A stretch of 64,000 nucleotides of DNA, from NCBI GenBank assembly GCA_963714425.1, contig CAVQOI010000004.1:124001-188000 (forward strand), written 5' to 3'. The translations under genes were made by a program, and so were the position numbers. Origin of the DNA: DATCYX01 sp963714425. GTDB lineage: Bacteria; Chloroflexota; Anaerolineae; Anaerolineales; UBA4823. The notes under the pieces were generated by a model. The model was not told the origin of the DNA. It saw only the letters and a list, made by a program, of their open reading frames with translations, and made no database searches. Of the stretch, positions 22,844 through 31,629 are shown in pieces (position 1 is the first letter of the stretch; every line of letters begins with the position of its first letter).

Positions 22844-24748
22844 GTGGATATCGATCACCAGATCCTGCTAATTGAAGAAATCGTCATCGCACTGCTGTTT
22901 GTAGCAGTGCTGGTTGGGATTGCTGCTCACCGCCTGCGTGTGCCCTATACGGTGGGATTGGTTCTTATGGGCTTGGCAATGACACTTTGGGAGGAAGTAG
23001 ATCTCCTGATATCCCCGAACTTGATCTTGGCTCTCCTGGTGCCTCCGCTGATCTTCGAGGCAGCTTTCCATTTAAATTACGTCGATCTGCGACGCAACCT
23101 GATTCCTATACTGGTGCTGGCAATCCCTGGTGTGATTTTTACTACAATTATTGTTGGCGGAATCGTCGCCTGGGGGACGGGCTTGCCGTTGATCGTTGCA
23201 TTCGTCTTCGGTTCTCTTGTATCAGCAACCGACCCTGTATCTGTTATCGCTCTCTTTCGATCTATAGGCGTGCCAAAACGCCTGCAGGTACTTCTTGAAG
23301 GAGAGAGCCTGTTCAATGATGGCACCGCAATTGTGATCTTCAACCTTGTCGTCGTGCTTGCTGCCAGCGGAGCTGCGCAATTTAACATTTTTAGCAGCGT
23401 GGTTGAATTTATCCGGGTTGCCGGCGGAGGGCTGTTGATAGGCCTGCTTCTAGGTGCGCTGGCATCCCAGATGATCAGTCGTATCGACGATCATTTAATC
23501 GAGACCGCCTTGACTACCGTGCTAGCATACGGAGCGTACTTGATTGCTGAAGTCGTCGGGGTGAGCGGCGTGCTGGCGGTCGTTGCTGCAGGACTGATAA
23601 ACGGCAATATCGGTCCAAGGGGCATGTCGCCTACGACAAAAATTGTGGTATTTAACTTTTGGGAGAATGCTGGGTTTTTGGCTAACTCCTTCATCTTTTT
23701 GTTGATCGGACTGCAAATCCACCTGCCCATACTCTTCCAGAACTGGTATTCCATTGCCTGGGCAGTATTAGGCATACAGGTGGCACGCGCTATCAGCATC
23801 TACGGCGTGACATGGCTGGAACGAGATATTTCTCTCAAATCACGTCATGTCCTTTATTGGGGAGGGCTGCGTGGAGCCATATCCCTGGCTCTTGCGCTCA
23901 GCTTGCCGAGTGTTCTGCCTGAATATAGCAACCAGCTCCAATCGATGGCTTTTGGGGTGGTGCTGTTTACTTTGCTCTTCCAGGGGTTCACGATGAAGCC
24001 GCTTGTCAACCGATTGAAGCTGAGCAAGCGAAAGGAATCCCAAGATGAGTATGAGCGCCGCCACGCACGTGCCGTCGCTAGCAGGAACGCCTACGATCAT
24101 CTTAATCGCCACCATAATCAAGGCTTGCTCTCCGACCATACCTGGAGAATGATCAGCCCTTTGCTCAAGGAGCACAACCGAACGCTGGCGGACGCTGTAC
24201 GCGAGATCATCTCCAAGCATCCGAGTGTTGAGATGGAAGAGCTGGACACCGTACGCCGCGAATACCTGCGTGCTCAACGCAGTATTATCAACTCGCTGCG
24301 ACGAGACGGTACAGTGACCGACGAAAACTATATGCAGCTAATCGCTGAAATTGATGCCGCTATTACCAATCCACGTGCGGGTTGGCCAGAACTGCTCGGG
24401 GGCAGTTCGAGACCAGACATAGATATCGACCGGCTGATGGCTGTCGTTATCCAGGAGCAGGATGTCGAGAATGCCCTGAGCGCCTTAAATAAACTGGGTG
24501 TCACAACAACACGCCTGTCCAGCACCGGGGGTTTCATCGGTCGGGTCAATTCGACATTATTGATTGGGCTGGCAAAAGGGCAGGAGGAGATGGTCGCAAA
24601 AGCGCTGAAGACGAGCTGCCAGAGAAGGGTGGAGTACTTGACCACCCCTGTTGATGGGTTTCCCGTAGGACTTGCAGAACCGATCGCTGTTGAGGTCGGC
24701 GGGGCGACTATCTTTGAAATTGAGGTGGAGAGGTTCGAAATCTTTTAA
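22844..24748 (+). CDS. CPA1 Na+/H+ antiporter fused to a DarA/PstA-like cyclic-di-AMP receptor domain
   Basis: 634 residues from GTG 22844. Residues 10-395 are a CPA1 (NhaP/NHE) antiporter of about 12 membrane segments: SATDPVSVIALF around Asp130, LEGESLFNDGTAIVIFN with the Asn158-Asp159 ion site, and GGLRGAISLALALSLP (340-355). A charged helical linker (396-525) follows. Residues 530-634 match the PII-like c-di-AMP receptor family (DarA/PstA, PF06153): LMAVVIQEQDVENALSAL, VTTTRLSSTGGFIGRVNSTLLIG, a basic strand QRRVEYLTTP and the closing VEVGGATIFEIEVERFEIF. The arrangement implies that c-di-AMP gates Na+(K+)/H+ exchange in cis. Family assignments are by motif; ligand binding is inferred. 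Confidence 0.88.
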   Translation: MDIDHQILLIEEIVIALLFVAVLVGIAAHRLRVPYTVGLVLMGLAMTLWEEVDLLISPNLILALLVPPLIFEAAFHLNYVDLRRNLIPILVLAIPGVIFTTIIVGGIVAWGTGLPLIVAFVFGSLVSATDPVSVIALFRSIGVPKRLQVLLEGESLFNDGTAIVIFNLVVVLAASGAAQFNIFSSVVEFIRVAGGGLLIGLLLGALASQMISRIDDHLIETALTTVLAYGAYLIAEVVGVSGVLAVVAAGLINGNIGPRGMSPTTKIVVFNFWENAGFLANSFIFLLIGLQIHLPILFQNWYSIAWAVLGIQVARAISIYGVTWLERDISLKSRHVLYWGGLRGAISLALALSLPSVLPEYSNQLQSMAFGVVLFTLLFQGFTMKPLVNRLKLSKRKESQDEYERRHARAVASRNAYDHLNRHHNQGLLSDHTWRMISPLLKEHNRTLADAVREIISKHPSVEMEELDTVRREYLRAQRSIINSLRRDGTVTDENYMQLIAEIDAAITNPRAGWPELLGGSSRPDIDIDRLMAVVIQEQDVENALSALNKLGVTTTRLSSTGGFIGRVNSTLLIGLAKGQEEMVAKALKTSCQRRVEYLTTPVDGFPVGLAEPIAVEVGGATIFEIEVERFEIF

Positions 24749-24814
24749 CCGCTTGCTCTTCCAAATAACCGCCGCCTTCTCCTCAAGGGTCGAAAATAAT
24801 TGTGGCTTAGGAGA

Positions 24815-25768
24815 TTAGCTTTTGTCACCCTGGGGGAGCGACCCACGAACAAAAAGAATAAGCGCGATCCCAACCAATAGCACCAGGGTTACAGCCACTC
24901 CGCCTTCGGGACCAAACGCTCCCCCTGTTAGCCAATCGGGACCTGTCTCTGTGAGGTTGATCAGCGTCCCAAGACGTACAGGTAAACCACTCACTTCCAT
25001 CCCAAAGAAGCTGCTTTGCGCCCAGTTCCACGCGCTATGTAGCGCGAAGATCCCCCACAGGCTGCCTTCCCGCAAACCATATACGCAAGCAAAAACTCCA
25101 AACAAGAACAAGTTTATGAAGGGGAGGATGTCAATATTTTGGTTGAAAACGTGCATAAAAGCGAACAGTAGTGCAGAGATCAAAATTGCGACGCGCACAC
25201 CCCAACGGATACCAAGGATTTGGAAAAGGAATCCTCTAAATAGCACCTCTTCTGCTGCCCCCTGAACGATCCAACCGGGTAAAACAATCAGGACACTGGC
25301 TAGGGCGGCTGTATAACCTGAATTGACGTTCTCATACTGGATATATCCTAGCATCGCGGGGATCGCAATGGCAGCCCCGATCATGATAACACCCCATAAA
25401 ATCCCGCGAAGATATTTGGAGAGCCAGCCGCTTGATTCCAGCCCTACTGTCCACAGATGCCGCTGCTCAAACAAAAATAACCAGGCCCATACCAAGAAGA
25501 AGATAGGAGCAAAACCCACGAGTAATAACAGTGCCATGCCAGCACTGGATCCAAAAAGCACCTCGACACCTCCGTCTGCCATCCCCGTAAACAAAAGAAC
25601 CAGCACCAACGGCACAGAGATCAAGATCGAGGTCACCAATGGTGCGATCAGAGAATATAAAATTGCGAGGAGAGGATATATCCTTTTCAATACACGTGGC
25701 AGGCGCAGCTTACCATTTCGTGCGAGATCAAATAGGCGGTTATTCTGAGCAAATTCCATATATTCCAT
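24815..25768 (-). CDS. CPBP (Abi/CAAX) family intramembrane metalloprotease
   Basis: 317 residues, about 8 membrane segments. The three signature motifs are present: EEVLFRGFLFQ (EE-x3-R), FAFMHVFNQN (F-x3-H) and HSAWNWAQ (H-x3-N), which build the glutamate/histidine active site of Rce1-like proteases. Bacterial members mature peptides or regulate membrane proteins. It lies between two ion-transporter genes but on the opposite strand, so co-regulation is not implied. ATG 25768 is used; ATG 25759 is an alternative. Confidence 0.88.
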   Translation of the reverse strand: MEYMEFAQNNRLFDLARNGKLRLPRVLKRIYPLLAILYSLIAPLVTSILISVPLVLVLLFTGMADGGVEVLFGSSAGMALLLLVGFAPIFFLVWAWLFLFEQRHLWTVGLESSGWLSKYLRGILWGVIMIGAAIAIPAMLGYIQYENVNSGYTAALASVLIVLPGWIVQGAAEEVLFRGFLFQILGIRWGVRVAILISALLFAFMHVFNQNIDILPFINLFLFGVFACVYGLREGSLWGIFALHSAWNWAQSSFFGMEVSGLPVRLGTLINLTETGPDWLTGGAFGPEGGVAVTLVLLVGIALILFVRGSLPQGDKS

Positions 25769-25854
25769 CCAATCTACAAGATCATCTCAAGAACCCCATG
25801 TAGGGAAAATCCACATGAATTCCAATACACATTTCAAATAGAATTTTACACGAA

Positions 25855-25882
25855 TTGACAAAACAAAAAGAATTCGTAAAAT
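25855..25882 (+). promoter_or_regulatory. Candidate promoter for the SLC13/RCK_C carrier
   Basis: TTGACA (25855-25860), a 16-base AT-rich spacer and TAAAAT (25877-25882) match the sigma-70 consensus well. The remaining leader of about 175 bases up to ATG 26064 is long enough for regulation, but I recognise no riboswitch in it. Confidence 0.5.
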
Positions 25883-26063
25883 TGTAAGAGTAAACCCAAC
25901 TCTCATTTAACCAAAGATTGGGTGGGTGAGAGGTAGCATATCGCAGGCATGCATCAATAAAAATATAATATCACCGACATTAATGTCATAGACGCCCGGC
26001 TTGCAGGGCTCAGAGGATCAGCAACCACAATCCAATGCCTGTCCCCGTCAGAGTAAAGTCCAT

Positions 26064-28403
26064 ATGTCCTTAGAGATTACCATTACCTTAGCCATACTGG
26101 GAGTGGCAGTTATTCTGTTCCTAACAGAACGGATTCGTGTTGATGTGGTTGCCCTGATGGTTCTGGTCGCTTTGGCAGTGACTGGTATCGTGACCCCCAC
26201 AGAAGCGCTGTCCGGTTTCAGTAACCTGGCGGTTATCACCGTCTGGGCTGTGCTCATACTTAGTGGCGGGCTTGCCAGAACGGGTGTCGCTGGCTTGCTC
26301 GGACAGCAGGTGCTGCGATTGGCAGGCACCGGAGAAGTCCGGTTGCTTGTGATCATCATGCTCACGGTTGGCGTGCTGTCTGGTTTCATGAATGATATCG
26401 GTGTGGCATCGTTGTTTCTCCCTGTTGTCATCGATATCGCCCGGCGCACAGGTCAGCCTCCCTCCAAGCTTCTGATGCCGCTCGCCTTTGCAGCTTTGCT
26501 GGGCGGCTTGAACACGCTCATCGGCACGCCGCCTAACATCCTGGTCAGTGAAGCCCTCCGTGACGCTGGTTTACCTCCTTTCAAGATGTTCGACTATACG
26601 CCTGTCGGTGTGATCGTAATGCTCTCCGGCATTGCATTCATGGCATTGATAGGTCGCCATCTTCTTCCAGCCAGGGACATCGCCAAAGAGTTCAAAGCGG
26701 CGAGTAATGCGGATTTGGGCACTATGTACGAGCTGCGAGAACGATTGCTGGTCGTTGGCTTGCCTGCGGATTCGCCGCTAATAGGAAAATCATTGGCTGA
26801 AAGCCGATTGGGTTCAGCACTTAGACTTAATGTCATCGCTATTCTCCGCCCCGGTAACACCCGGCTTGCACCAAACGCGGAGACGATTCTCCAACCCGGA
26901 GACCGGCTGCTGGTCGAGGGGAGATTGGATCAGTTGTCCGAGCTGCGTGGGCAGCACATCATCGTCGAAGAGGAACGCCTTCCGGTCGAGCGACTGGTCT
27001 CCACAGAGATCGACATCGCTGAGGTGGGTATATCCCCGCGTTCGTCCCTCACAGGCCAAACGCTCCGCCAAATTGCCTTTCGCCGCAACTATGGTGTCAA
27101 CGTGCTTGCGATCTGGCGGGATGGCACCCCAAGAAGGGCTAACTTGCAGGATACGCCGCTTCTCCCTGGGGATATCCTATTGGTTCAGGGACCGCGCTCT
27201 CGTCTGGACTACCTTCGAGACGACCCGAGCTTCCTGGTATCCAGCGCTGAGCAAGCGGAGGTATATCGCCTCCATGAGCGCCTCATCGCAGTTAGCGTGC
27301 CCACCGGATCAACCTTGGCGGGGAAGACGCTGACGGAGAGTCGTATGGGCGATGCTTTCGGCCTAACGGTACTGGGGATCATTCGCAAAGATTCTACGCT
27401 CTTAATGCCTTCGCCCGAAGAGCAATTGCAGGAAGGCGATACGCTGCTGGTTGAAGGCAATCCGGAAGACTTATCGACATTGCGAGGCTTGCAGGAGCTG
27501 GAGTTCAACCAACCCACAGAGAAGGATGTAACCGAACTTGAGTCAGAACAAGTTGGCTTAATCGACGTTGTTCTGTCGCCGTATAGTCGATTGGCAGGCA
27601 AAACGCTTCAAGAATTGCAGTTTCGTGAAAAATATGGGTTGAGTGTTTTGGCGATATGGCGCGAAGGAAGAGCCTACCGGACTAACTTGCGCGACATGCC
27701 GCTCCGCTTCGGCGATGCAATGCTGCTGTATGGTCCGCGCGAGAAGTTGGGAATATTAGGGAGTGAGCCGGACTTCTTGGTGCTCACACAGGCTGCTCAA
27801 GAACCGCCGCGCTTGAATAAAGCCCCCATTGCCGCCCTCGTAATGGGAATAGTGTTGACTTCAGTCATAGCCGGCTGGCTGCCTATCGCGATTGCTGCAG
27901 TGATCGGGGTGATCCTGATGGTAATAACCGGCTGCCTGACTATCGAAGAAGCCCACCGCTTCATTGATTGGAAAGCCGTCTTCCTCATCGCTGGAATGCT
28001 CCCCTTGGGTATAGCGATGGAGCGCACAGGAGCAGCGCGCATACTCGCCGAAAGCATGGTCTCAGTCGTTGGCGGCATGGGGCCGCTGGCTATCACCGCT
28101 GGACTATTTATACTGGCTGCGCTGGCGTCTCAGGTTCTGCCCAATCCAGCAGTGGCGGTGCTTCTGGCGCCCATTGCCTTGAACACCGCTGCTGACTTGG
28201 GGGTTTCCCCCTACCCATTGATGATGGCCGTCGCAGTCTCGGCCTCTGCAGCTTTTCTCAGCCCCGTGGGGCACTCCGCGAATGTTCTGGTTATGGGACC
28301 GGGCGGGTACCGGTTTTCTGACTATATTAAGGTTGGAGTCCCCCTAACCATCGTAACCCTGGTAGTAACCATGCTGGTCTTGCCCCTTTTCTGGCCCTTC
28401 TAA
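26064..28403 (+). CDS. SLC13/DASS-family carrier with four RCK_C (TrkA_C) domains
   Basis: 779 residues from ATG 26064; the upstream in-frame ATG at 26001 adds 21 unconvincing residues. Membrane half 1 (1-205) has SGFMNDIGVASLFLPVV and LIGTPPNILVSEALRDAG; half 2 (585-779) has LPNPAVAVLLAPIALNTAA and FLSPVGHSANVLVMGPGGY, matching the DASS substrate/Na+ sites. The soluble centre holds four RCK_C repeats at about 221-300, 312-390, 401-480 and 493-570, each with the (S)xLxGKTL or GxTL entry and a GD-x-LLV-x-G exit. Homologues usually carry two. RCK_C domains bind c-di-AMP in other transporters, suggesting ligand gating. Transported anion unknown. Confidence 0.88.
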   Translation: MSLEITITLAILGVAVILFLTERIRVDVVALMVLVALAVTGIVTPTEALSGFSNLAVITVWAVLILSGGLARTGVAGLLGQQVLRLAGTGEVRLLVIIMLTVGVLSGFMNDIGVASLFLPVVIDIARRTGQPPSKLLMPLAFAALLGGLNTLIGTPPNILVSEALRDAGLPPFKMFDYTPVGVIVMLSGIAFMALIGRHLLPARDIAKEFKAASNADLGTMYELRERLLVVGLPADSPLIGKSLAESRLGSALRLNVIAILRPGNTRLAPNAETILQPGDRLLVEGRLDQLSELRGQHIIVEEERLPVERLVSTEIDIAEVGISPRSSLTGQTLRQIAFRRNYGVNVLAIWRDGTPRRANLQDTPLLPGDILLVQGPRSRLDYLRDDPSFLVSSAEQAEVYRLHERLIAVSVPTGSTLAGKTLTESRMGDAFGLTVLGIIRKDSTLLMPSPEEQLQEGDTLLVEGNPEDLSTLRGLQELEFNQPTEKDVTELESEQVGLIDVVLSPYSRLAGKTLQELQFREKYGLSVLAIWREGRAYRTNLRDMPLRFGDAMLLYGPREKLGILGSEPDFLVLTQAAQEPPRLNKAPIAALVMGIVLTSVIAGWLPIAIAAVIGVILMVITGCLTIEEAHRFIDWKAVFLIAGMLPLGIAMERTGAARILAESMVSVVGGMGPLAITAGLFILAALASQVLPNPAVAVLLAPIALNTAADLGVSPYPLMMAVAVSASAAFLSPVGHSANVLVMGPGGYRFSDYIKVGVPLTIVTLVVTMLVLPLFWPF

Positions 28404-28415
28404 CTTTTTTGCATT

Positions 28416-28744
28416 GTGAAGATAACATCCCCGTATAAAGGGTCACGCGCCCACGGAATTATGTTTGGACAGAACGTCATGAGAAGAGCAAACCGCCCAG
28501 GCGGTTACCAGCATGACATGTTTGATGATGTTAGTCGTGAACCTTCGTTATCAGGCGAGGCCGAGAGTCAACATAAAGAAGGTCATTCGGGTTTTATGGT
28601 AACGTTGTCAGGTACCGAAAAAAAGCAACGATCACATTCACGGTCACTGCTGATATGGTTGGCGAATGGGAGTTGGGTTGTTTTACACAAGAAGGCGTAC
28701 ACTACGTCGCTGGGATGAGAGGCACCGTCACTATCACCAAATAG
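28416..28744 (+). pseudogene. Cupredoxin-domain protein remnant, frameshifted and N-terminally truncated
   Basis: Frame 1 from GTG 28416 reads SRAHGIMFGQNVMRRANRPGGYQHDMFDDV and EGHSGFMVTLSG up to an A7 run near 28619-28625. One more A would continue into ATITFTVTADMVGEWELGCFTQEGVHYVAGMRGTVTITK and a TAG at 28742-28744. That tail has the type-1 copper ligands Cys, His and Met (GCF, GVHY, AGM); the first His is in AHGIMFG. The usual first beta strands and signal peptide are missing, and the stop of the SLC13 gene lies only 12 bases upstream. It is a decayed blue-copper gene, though the A7 indel alone could be a consensus error. Confidence 0.7.
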
Positions 28745-29019
28745 AAAAAGTCACAAAGAGCAAGCAAGCAAGTCGTTAGCCATCATCTCAACACTGAACA
28801 CCAAGTCACCTTCTAATCGTATCCTTTCTGATCGGCTCTAGCAATATATCTCCCTACCGAGCGAACATCCCGTCAGGCGTTCCCCACTCTCGAGCGCAGT
28901 GCTGAGCCACGGAAAGCTGATCTAAATGCGGCACCTCTCCTGGGCTACCGATCAAAAAATACCGGAGCTGGCGTGCAGGACTGCATCTGGCAGTCTTGAC
29001 CTAGAATCCTAGAAAACCT

Positions 29020-29736
29020 CTAGAGCGGGCTGCCTTGCAAAGGGATGCGTGCACCGTTGATCATCCGCGCTTCATCGGAGCACAAGTATTGGATCACAGA
29101 TGCAATCTCGTCTGGCGTAGCCCAGGAGGCGTTCTTTTGGCTGGGCTCGCTTTGTCTCTCCCCCTTAACGTCGATTGTTCTGACGGCGAGAATATTGGCG
29201 GTAACACCCGTATCGAATAACTCCTCAGCAAGGCTGAGGAGCAGCGCTTCCTGAGCTGCCTTACCAAGGGAGTAAGGCCCTCCCTTAGCCTTGGGACGCT
29301 GTGCATAAGGTGTGGAAATCGCAACCACTCTCCCCCAGCCATTGGCAATCATTGGGGGTACAAATGCCTGGAGAGCGTTAAATGTTGTCCACACATGCCG
29401 GTCGAGCATATTTTTTACATCATCGACTGTCGCCTCGATGACCGGCACCCCACCCGTCCACCCACCCACCAGATGCAGCAGCACATCAGCACGGGAGAAT
29501 TTATCCAGCACAGCCTGAGAGGCATCCCGCGTAAAATCATTGTTCATTAAATCGACCGCATGAATCAAGGTACGGTGATCGGGAAGAGACAATGACTGCC
29601 TGAGCTGCTCCAGCCGGTCAATATTTGTAGACAGCAGCGCCAAGTTAGCTCCCACCGCCGCCATGCGCTGTGCCACAACTGTTCCCAGCTTGCCAGTGGC
29701 GCCGGTAACAACCACCACACGACCGCTCATGTCCAT
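29020..29736 (-). CDS. Short-chain dehydrogenase/reductase
   Basis: 238 residues from ATG 29736 (MDMSGRVVVVTGATG), with AGGA upstream. A classical SDR fold has TGATGKLGTVVAQRM (cofactor loop), LLHLVGGWTGG in place of the usual NNAG, and the active-site pair in PYSLGKAAQEALLLSLAEEL (Tyr-x3-Lys), preceded by VVAISTPYAQRP with a Ser. The C-terminus has NILAVRTIDVKGERQ and WATPDEIASVIQYLCSDEARMINGARIPLQG, as in 3-oxoacyl-ACP-reductase-like SDRs. Substrate unknown. It lies 37 bases after ribA on the same strand, so they may be one transcript. Confidence 0.88.
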   Translation of the reverse strand: MDMSGRVVVVTGATGKLGTVVAQRMAAVGANLALLSTNIDRLEQLRQSLSLPDHRTLIHAVDLMNNDFTRDASQAVLDKFSRADVLLHLVGGWTGGVPVIEATVDDVKNMLDRHVWTTFNALQAFVPPMIANGWGRVVAISTPYAQRPKAKGGPYSLGKAAQEALLLSLAEELFDTGVTANILAVRTIDVKGERQSEPSQKNASWATPDEIASVIQYLCSDEARMINGARIPLQGSPL

Positions 29737-29773
29737 GAGTAATTCCTGTGTGCCATCAAAAGCTCTGCTGACC

Positions 29774-30529
29774 TCAGATTTCCTGAAGTGCAACGACATC
29801 TTCTTCCGTCATCCCCTCCACATAGGGGCGGTCACTTTGCTCTGCTAAGTGTTCCTTACCTTCCACGTCGATCAAGTGACCAGACTTGATTGCCTTGGTT
29901 TCCAGATAAAAACGGTTGTATGGGTTCGGAGGGATCGCTAACGGGATTCGTCCGTTGACCTTGATACCGTACTGGGTCAGATCCGCAATCTTGCGCGGGT
30001 TGTTGGTTAACAACTGGATCGATTTCACTTTAAGGGAATACAGCATGTGGGCTGCCACACTGTAATCGCGCTCGTCATCCCGAAAACCGAGTGCCAGGTT
30101 CGCCTCCACGGTATCATATCCGTGATCTTGAAGACCATAAGCGCGAATTTTGTTTGTTAAGCCGATGCCTCTCCCTTCCTGGCGCAAATATAGCAGGATG
30201 CCCTTCTCCTGCGCGCCGATGGTCTTCAGAGCCGTTTCGAGCTGGTCGCGGCAATCGCAACGCAAAGACCCGATGGCATCGCCAGTCAGGCATTCTGAGT
30301 GCACACGCACCGGGACGTCCTCGGCATCGCACACATCACCGTGGATAAATGCGGCGTGTTCTTTTTCTTTCCTGTTCGTATAAAAGGCTACGACTTGAAA
30401 AGAGCCAAAACGCGAAGGTAAATCAGCAATCGCTGCAATTCTTATACAAACGCGCTCACGGCCGAATCCTTCACAATCGTGGCTAAGGTTCTCATCGAGT
30501 AGTTCTTTGATTCGCAATGGGGTTAGCAC
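29774..30529 (-). CDS. ribA: GTP cyclohydrolase II
   Basis: 251 residues from GTG 30529, with GGAG upstream. It opens GTP to the pyrimidine precursor of riboflavin, releasing formate and pyrophosphate. The zinc site is Cys80, Cys91 and Cys93 (HSECLTGDAIGSLRCDCRDQL), and RQEGRGIGLTNKIRAYGLQD carries the catalytic Arg region. LLTNNPRKIADLTQYGIKV is the conserved C-terminal part. It stands without a RibB (DHBP synthase) fusion and without other rib genes nearby. A roughly 50-residue C-terminal extension follows the core. No FMN riboswitch is seen upstream. Confidence 0.95.
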   Translation of the reverse strand: MLTPLRIKELLDENLSHDCEGFGRERVCIRIAAIADLPSRFGSFQVVAFYTNRKEKEHAAFIHGDVCDAEDVPVRVHSECLTGDAIGSLRCDCRDQLETALKTIGAQEKGILLYLRQEGRGIGLTNKIRAYGLQDHGYDTVEANLALGFRDDERDYSVAAHMLYSLKVKSIQLLTNNPRKIADLTQYGIKVNGRIPLAIPPNPYNRFYLETKAIKSGHLIDVEGKEHLAEQSDRPYVEGMTEEDVVALQEI

Positions 30530-30837
30530 TGTGTTACTTCTCCTTTCGATCGATGACTAGTATACTCCAATTTCTTTTACAGCTTATGCACCGATCGTGA
30601 GCGTTCACGATAAACCTAGTGTAATCCAAGTGTTTGTGTCCTTGCAGGTCATCCATGATCGCGATATCAATCCCCTCTGCCTGCGTCTTGTGACCTCGCG
30701 CTGAAGTCTGGTCTACTGCCAATCCTTAATCTATTCCTGAAGAAATTGTCAAGTAAATCAGATCGGAATATCCGGTATACGAGTTAAAATCTAAGGTACA
30801 TACAAATTACCTTGTTTGTAGTATGTTCCTTTGGACT

Positions 30838-31494
30838 ATGATTACTGTAGCAATCGTTGAAGATCACCAGATATTAATCGATGCGTTGGAATTGATGTTG
30901 CAGCGCAGCAAGGAGTTCAAGTTTGTTGGCGCTGCCTCATCACTTTCTGATGCGTATGAGCTTGTCCAAAGAATTAAGCCGGATATCCTTCTGCTCGACA
31001 TCCAACTTCCAGATGGGAATGGATATGACCTGGTCCCAAAGATCACTAGCGCAAGTCCGCACACCCGCGTGGTCGTGTTGACCTCCTATACTGATGAGGA
31101 TACGGTGATGCGCGCCGTCGATTATAGTGTTAGCGGGTTTTTACCGAAGACCGCATCACTCACTGAGTTCTACAAAACCATCCGAAAAGCTGCCGACGGC
31201 GAGATCGTTATTCCCCCACAACTGCTCACCAGTCTGCTCAAGCAGCTCCCGTCCCAGCGTAGTAATATGAGCAAAGATGGAGCGATCTTGGAGAGTCTGA
31301 CACCGAGGGAAGCGGAGATACTATCCTGCCTAGCTGCTGGCAAATCCGGCGTCAAAATCGCTGAGGAACTCAAAATTGCACCGCTGACCGTGCGCACTCA
31401 TGTACGCAACATGATGTCCAAGCTCGGCGTCCATTCAAGGCTCGAAGCCGTAGTATTCGGCGTCAAGCATGGCTTGATTGATGCTTACGGCTAA
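30838..31494 (+). CDS. NarL/FixJ-family response regulator
   Basis: 218 residues from ATG 30838 (MITVAIVEDHQI); an ATG at 30823 adds five residues. The receiver domain (1-120) has EDH for the acidic pocket, DILLLDIQLPDG with the phospho-acceptor Asp, VVVLTSYTD and FLPKTAS with the conserved Lys. The LuxR HTH (about 150-212) has LTPREAEILSCLAAGKSGVKIAEELKIAPLTVRTHVRNMMSKLGVHSRLEAV. No histidine kinase is adjacent, so it is an orphan. A strong hairpin follows. The 308 bases upstream hold no recognisable gene. Confidence 0.92.
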   Translation: MITVAIVEDHQILIDALELMLQRSKEFKFVGAASSLSDAYELVQRIKPDILLLDIQLPDGNGYDLVPKITSASPHTRVVVLTSYTDEDTVMRAVDYSVSGFLPKTASLTEFYKTIRKAADGEIVIPPQLLTSLLKQLPSQRSNMSKDGAILESLTPREAEILSCLAAGKSGVKIAEELKIAPLTVRTHVRNMMSKLGVHSRLEAVVFGVKHGLIDAYG

Positions 31495-31552
31495 ACTGCG
31501 ATACAAGCAGAGAGAGATCATTAGAATTAGAGAGGCAGCCTGGTAGAAAATG

Positions 31553-31589
31553 CCCCTCCCCAAGCTTTTTGAGCCATCCTGGGGAGGGG
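31553..31589. terminator. Bidirectional hairpin between convergent genes
   Basis: A perfect 10-bp stem (31553-31562 with 31580-31589) and a 17-base loop holding CTTTTT lie between the stops of the response regulator (31494) and the DUF5666 gene (31630). Only short U-runs follow on either strand. Position makes a shared terminator likely. Confidence 0.6.
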
Positions 31590-31629
31590 ATTTGTACATG
31601 TAGCTAAGCGCTGGAAGAAAGCCACCGCG

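Noticed and set aside
25883..26063. c-di-AMP (ydaO-type) riboswitch before the SLC13 gene
   Set aside because: The leader is long enough and the idea fits, but the conserved ydaO core segments are not visible.
28745..29019. Possible gene or RNA after the cupredoxin remnant
   Set aside because: No frame with SD or domain, and no stable structure with a U-tail was seen.
30530..30837. FMN riboswitch before ribA or a small gene in the gap
   Set aside because: No RFN core; a 62-codon minus-strand frame (30534-30722) lacks SD and similarity.
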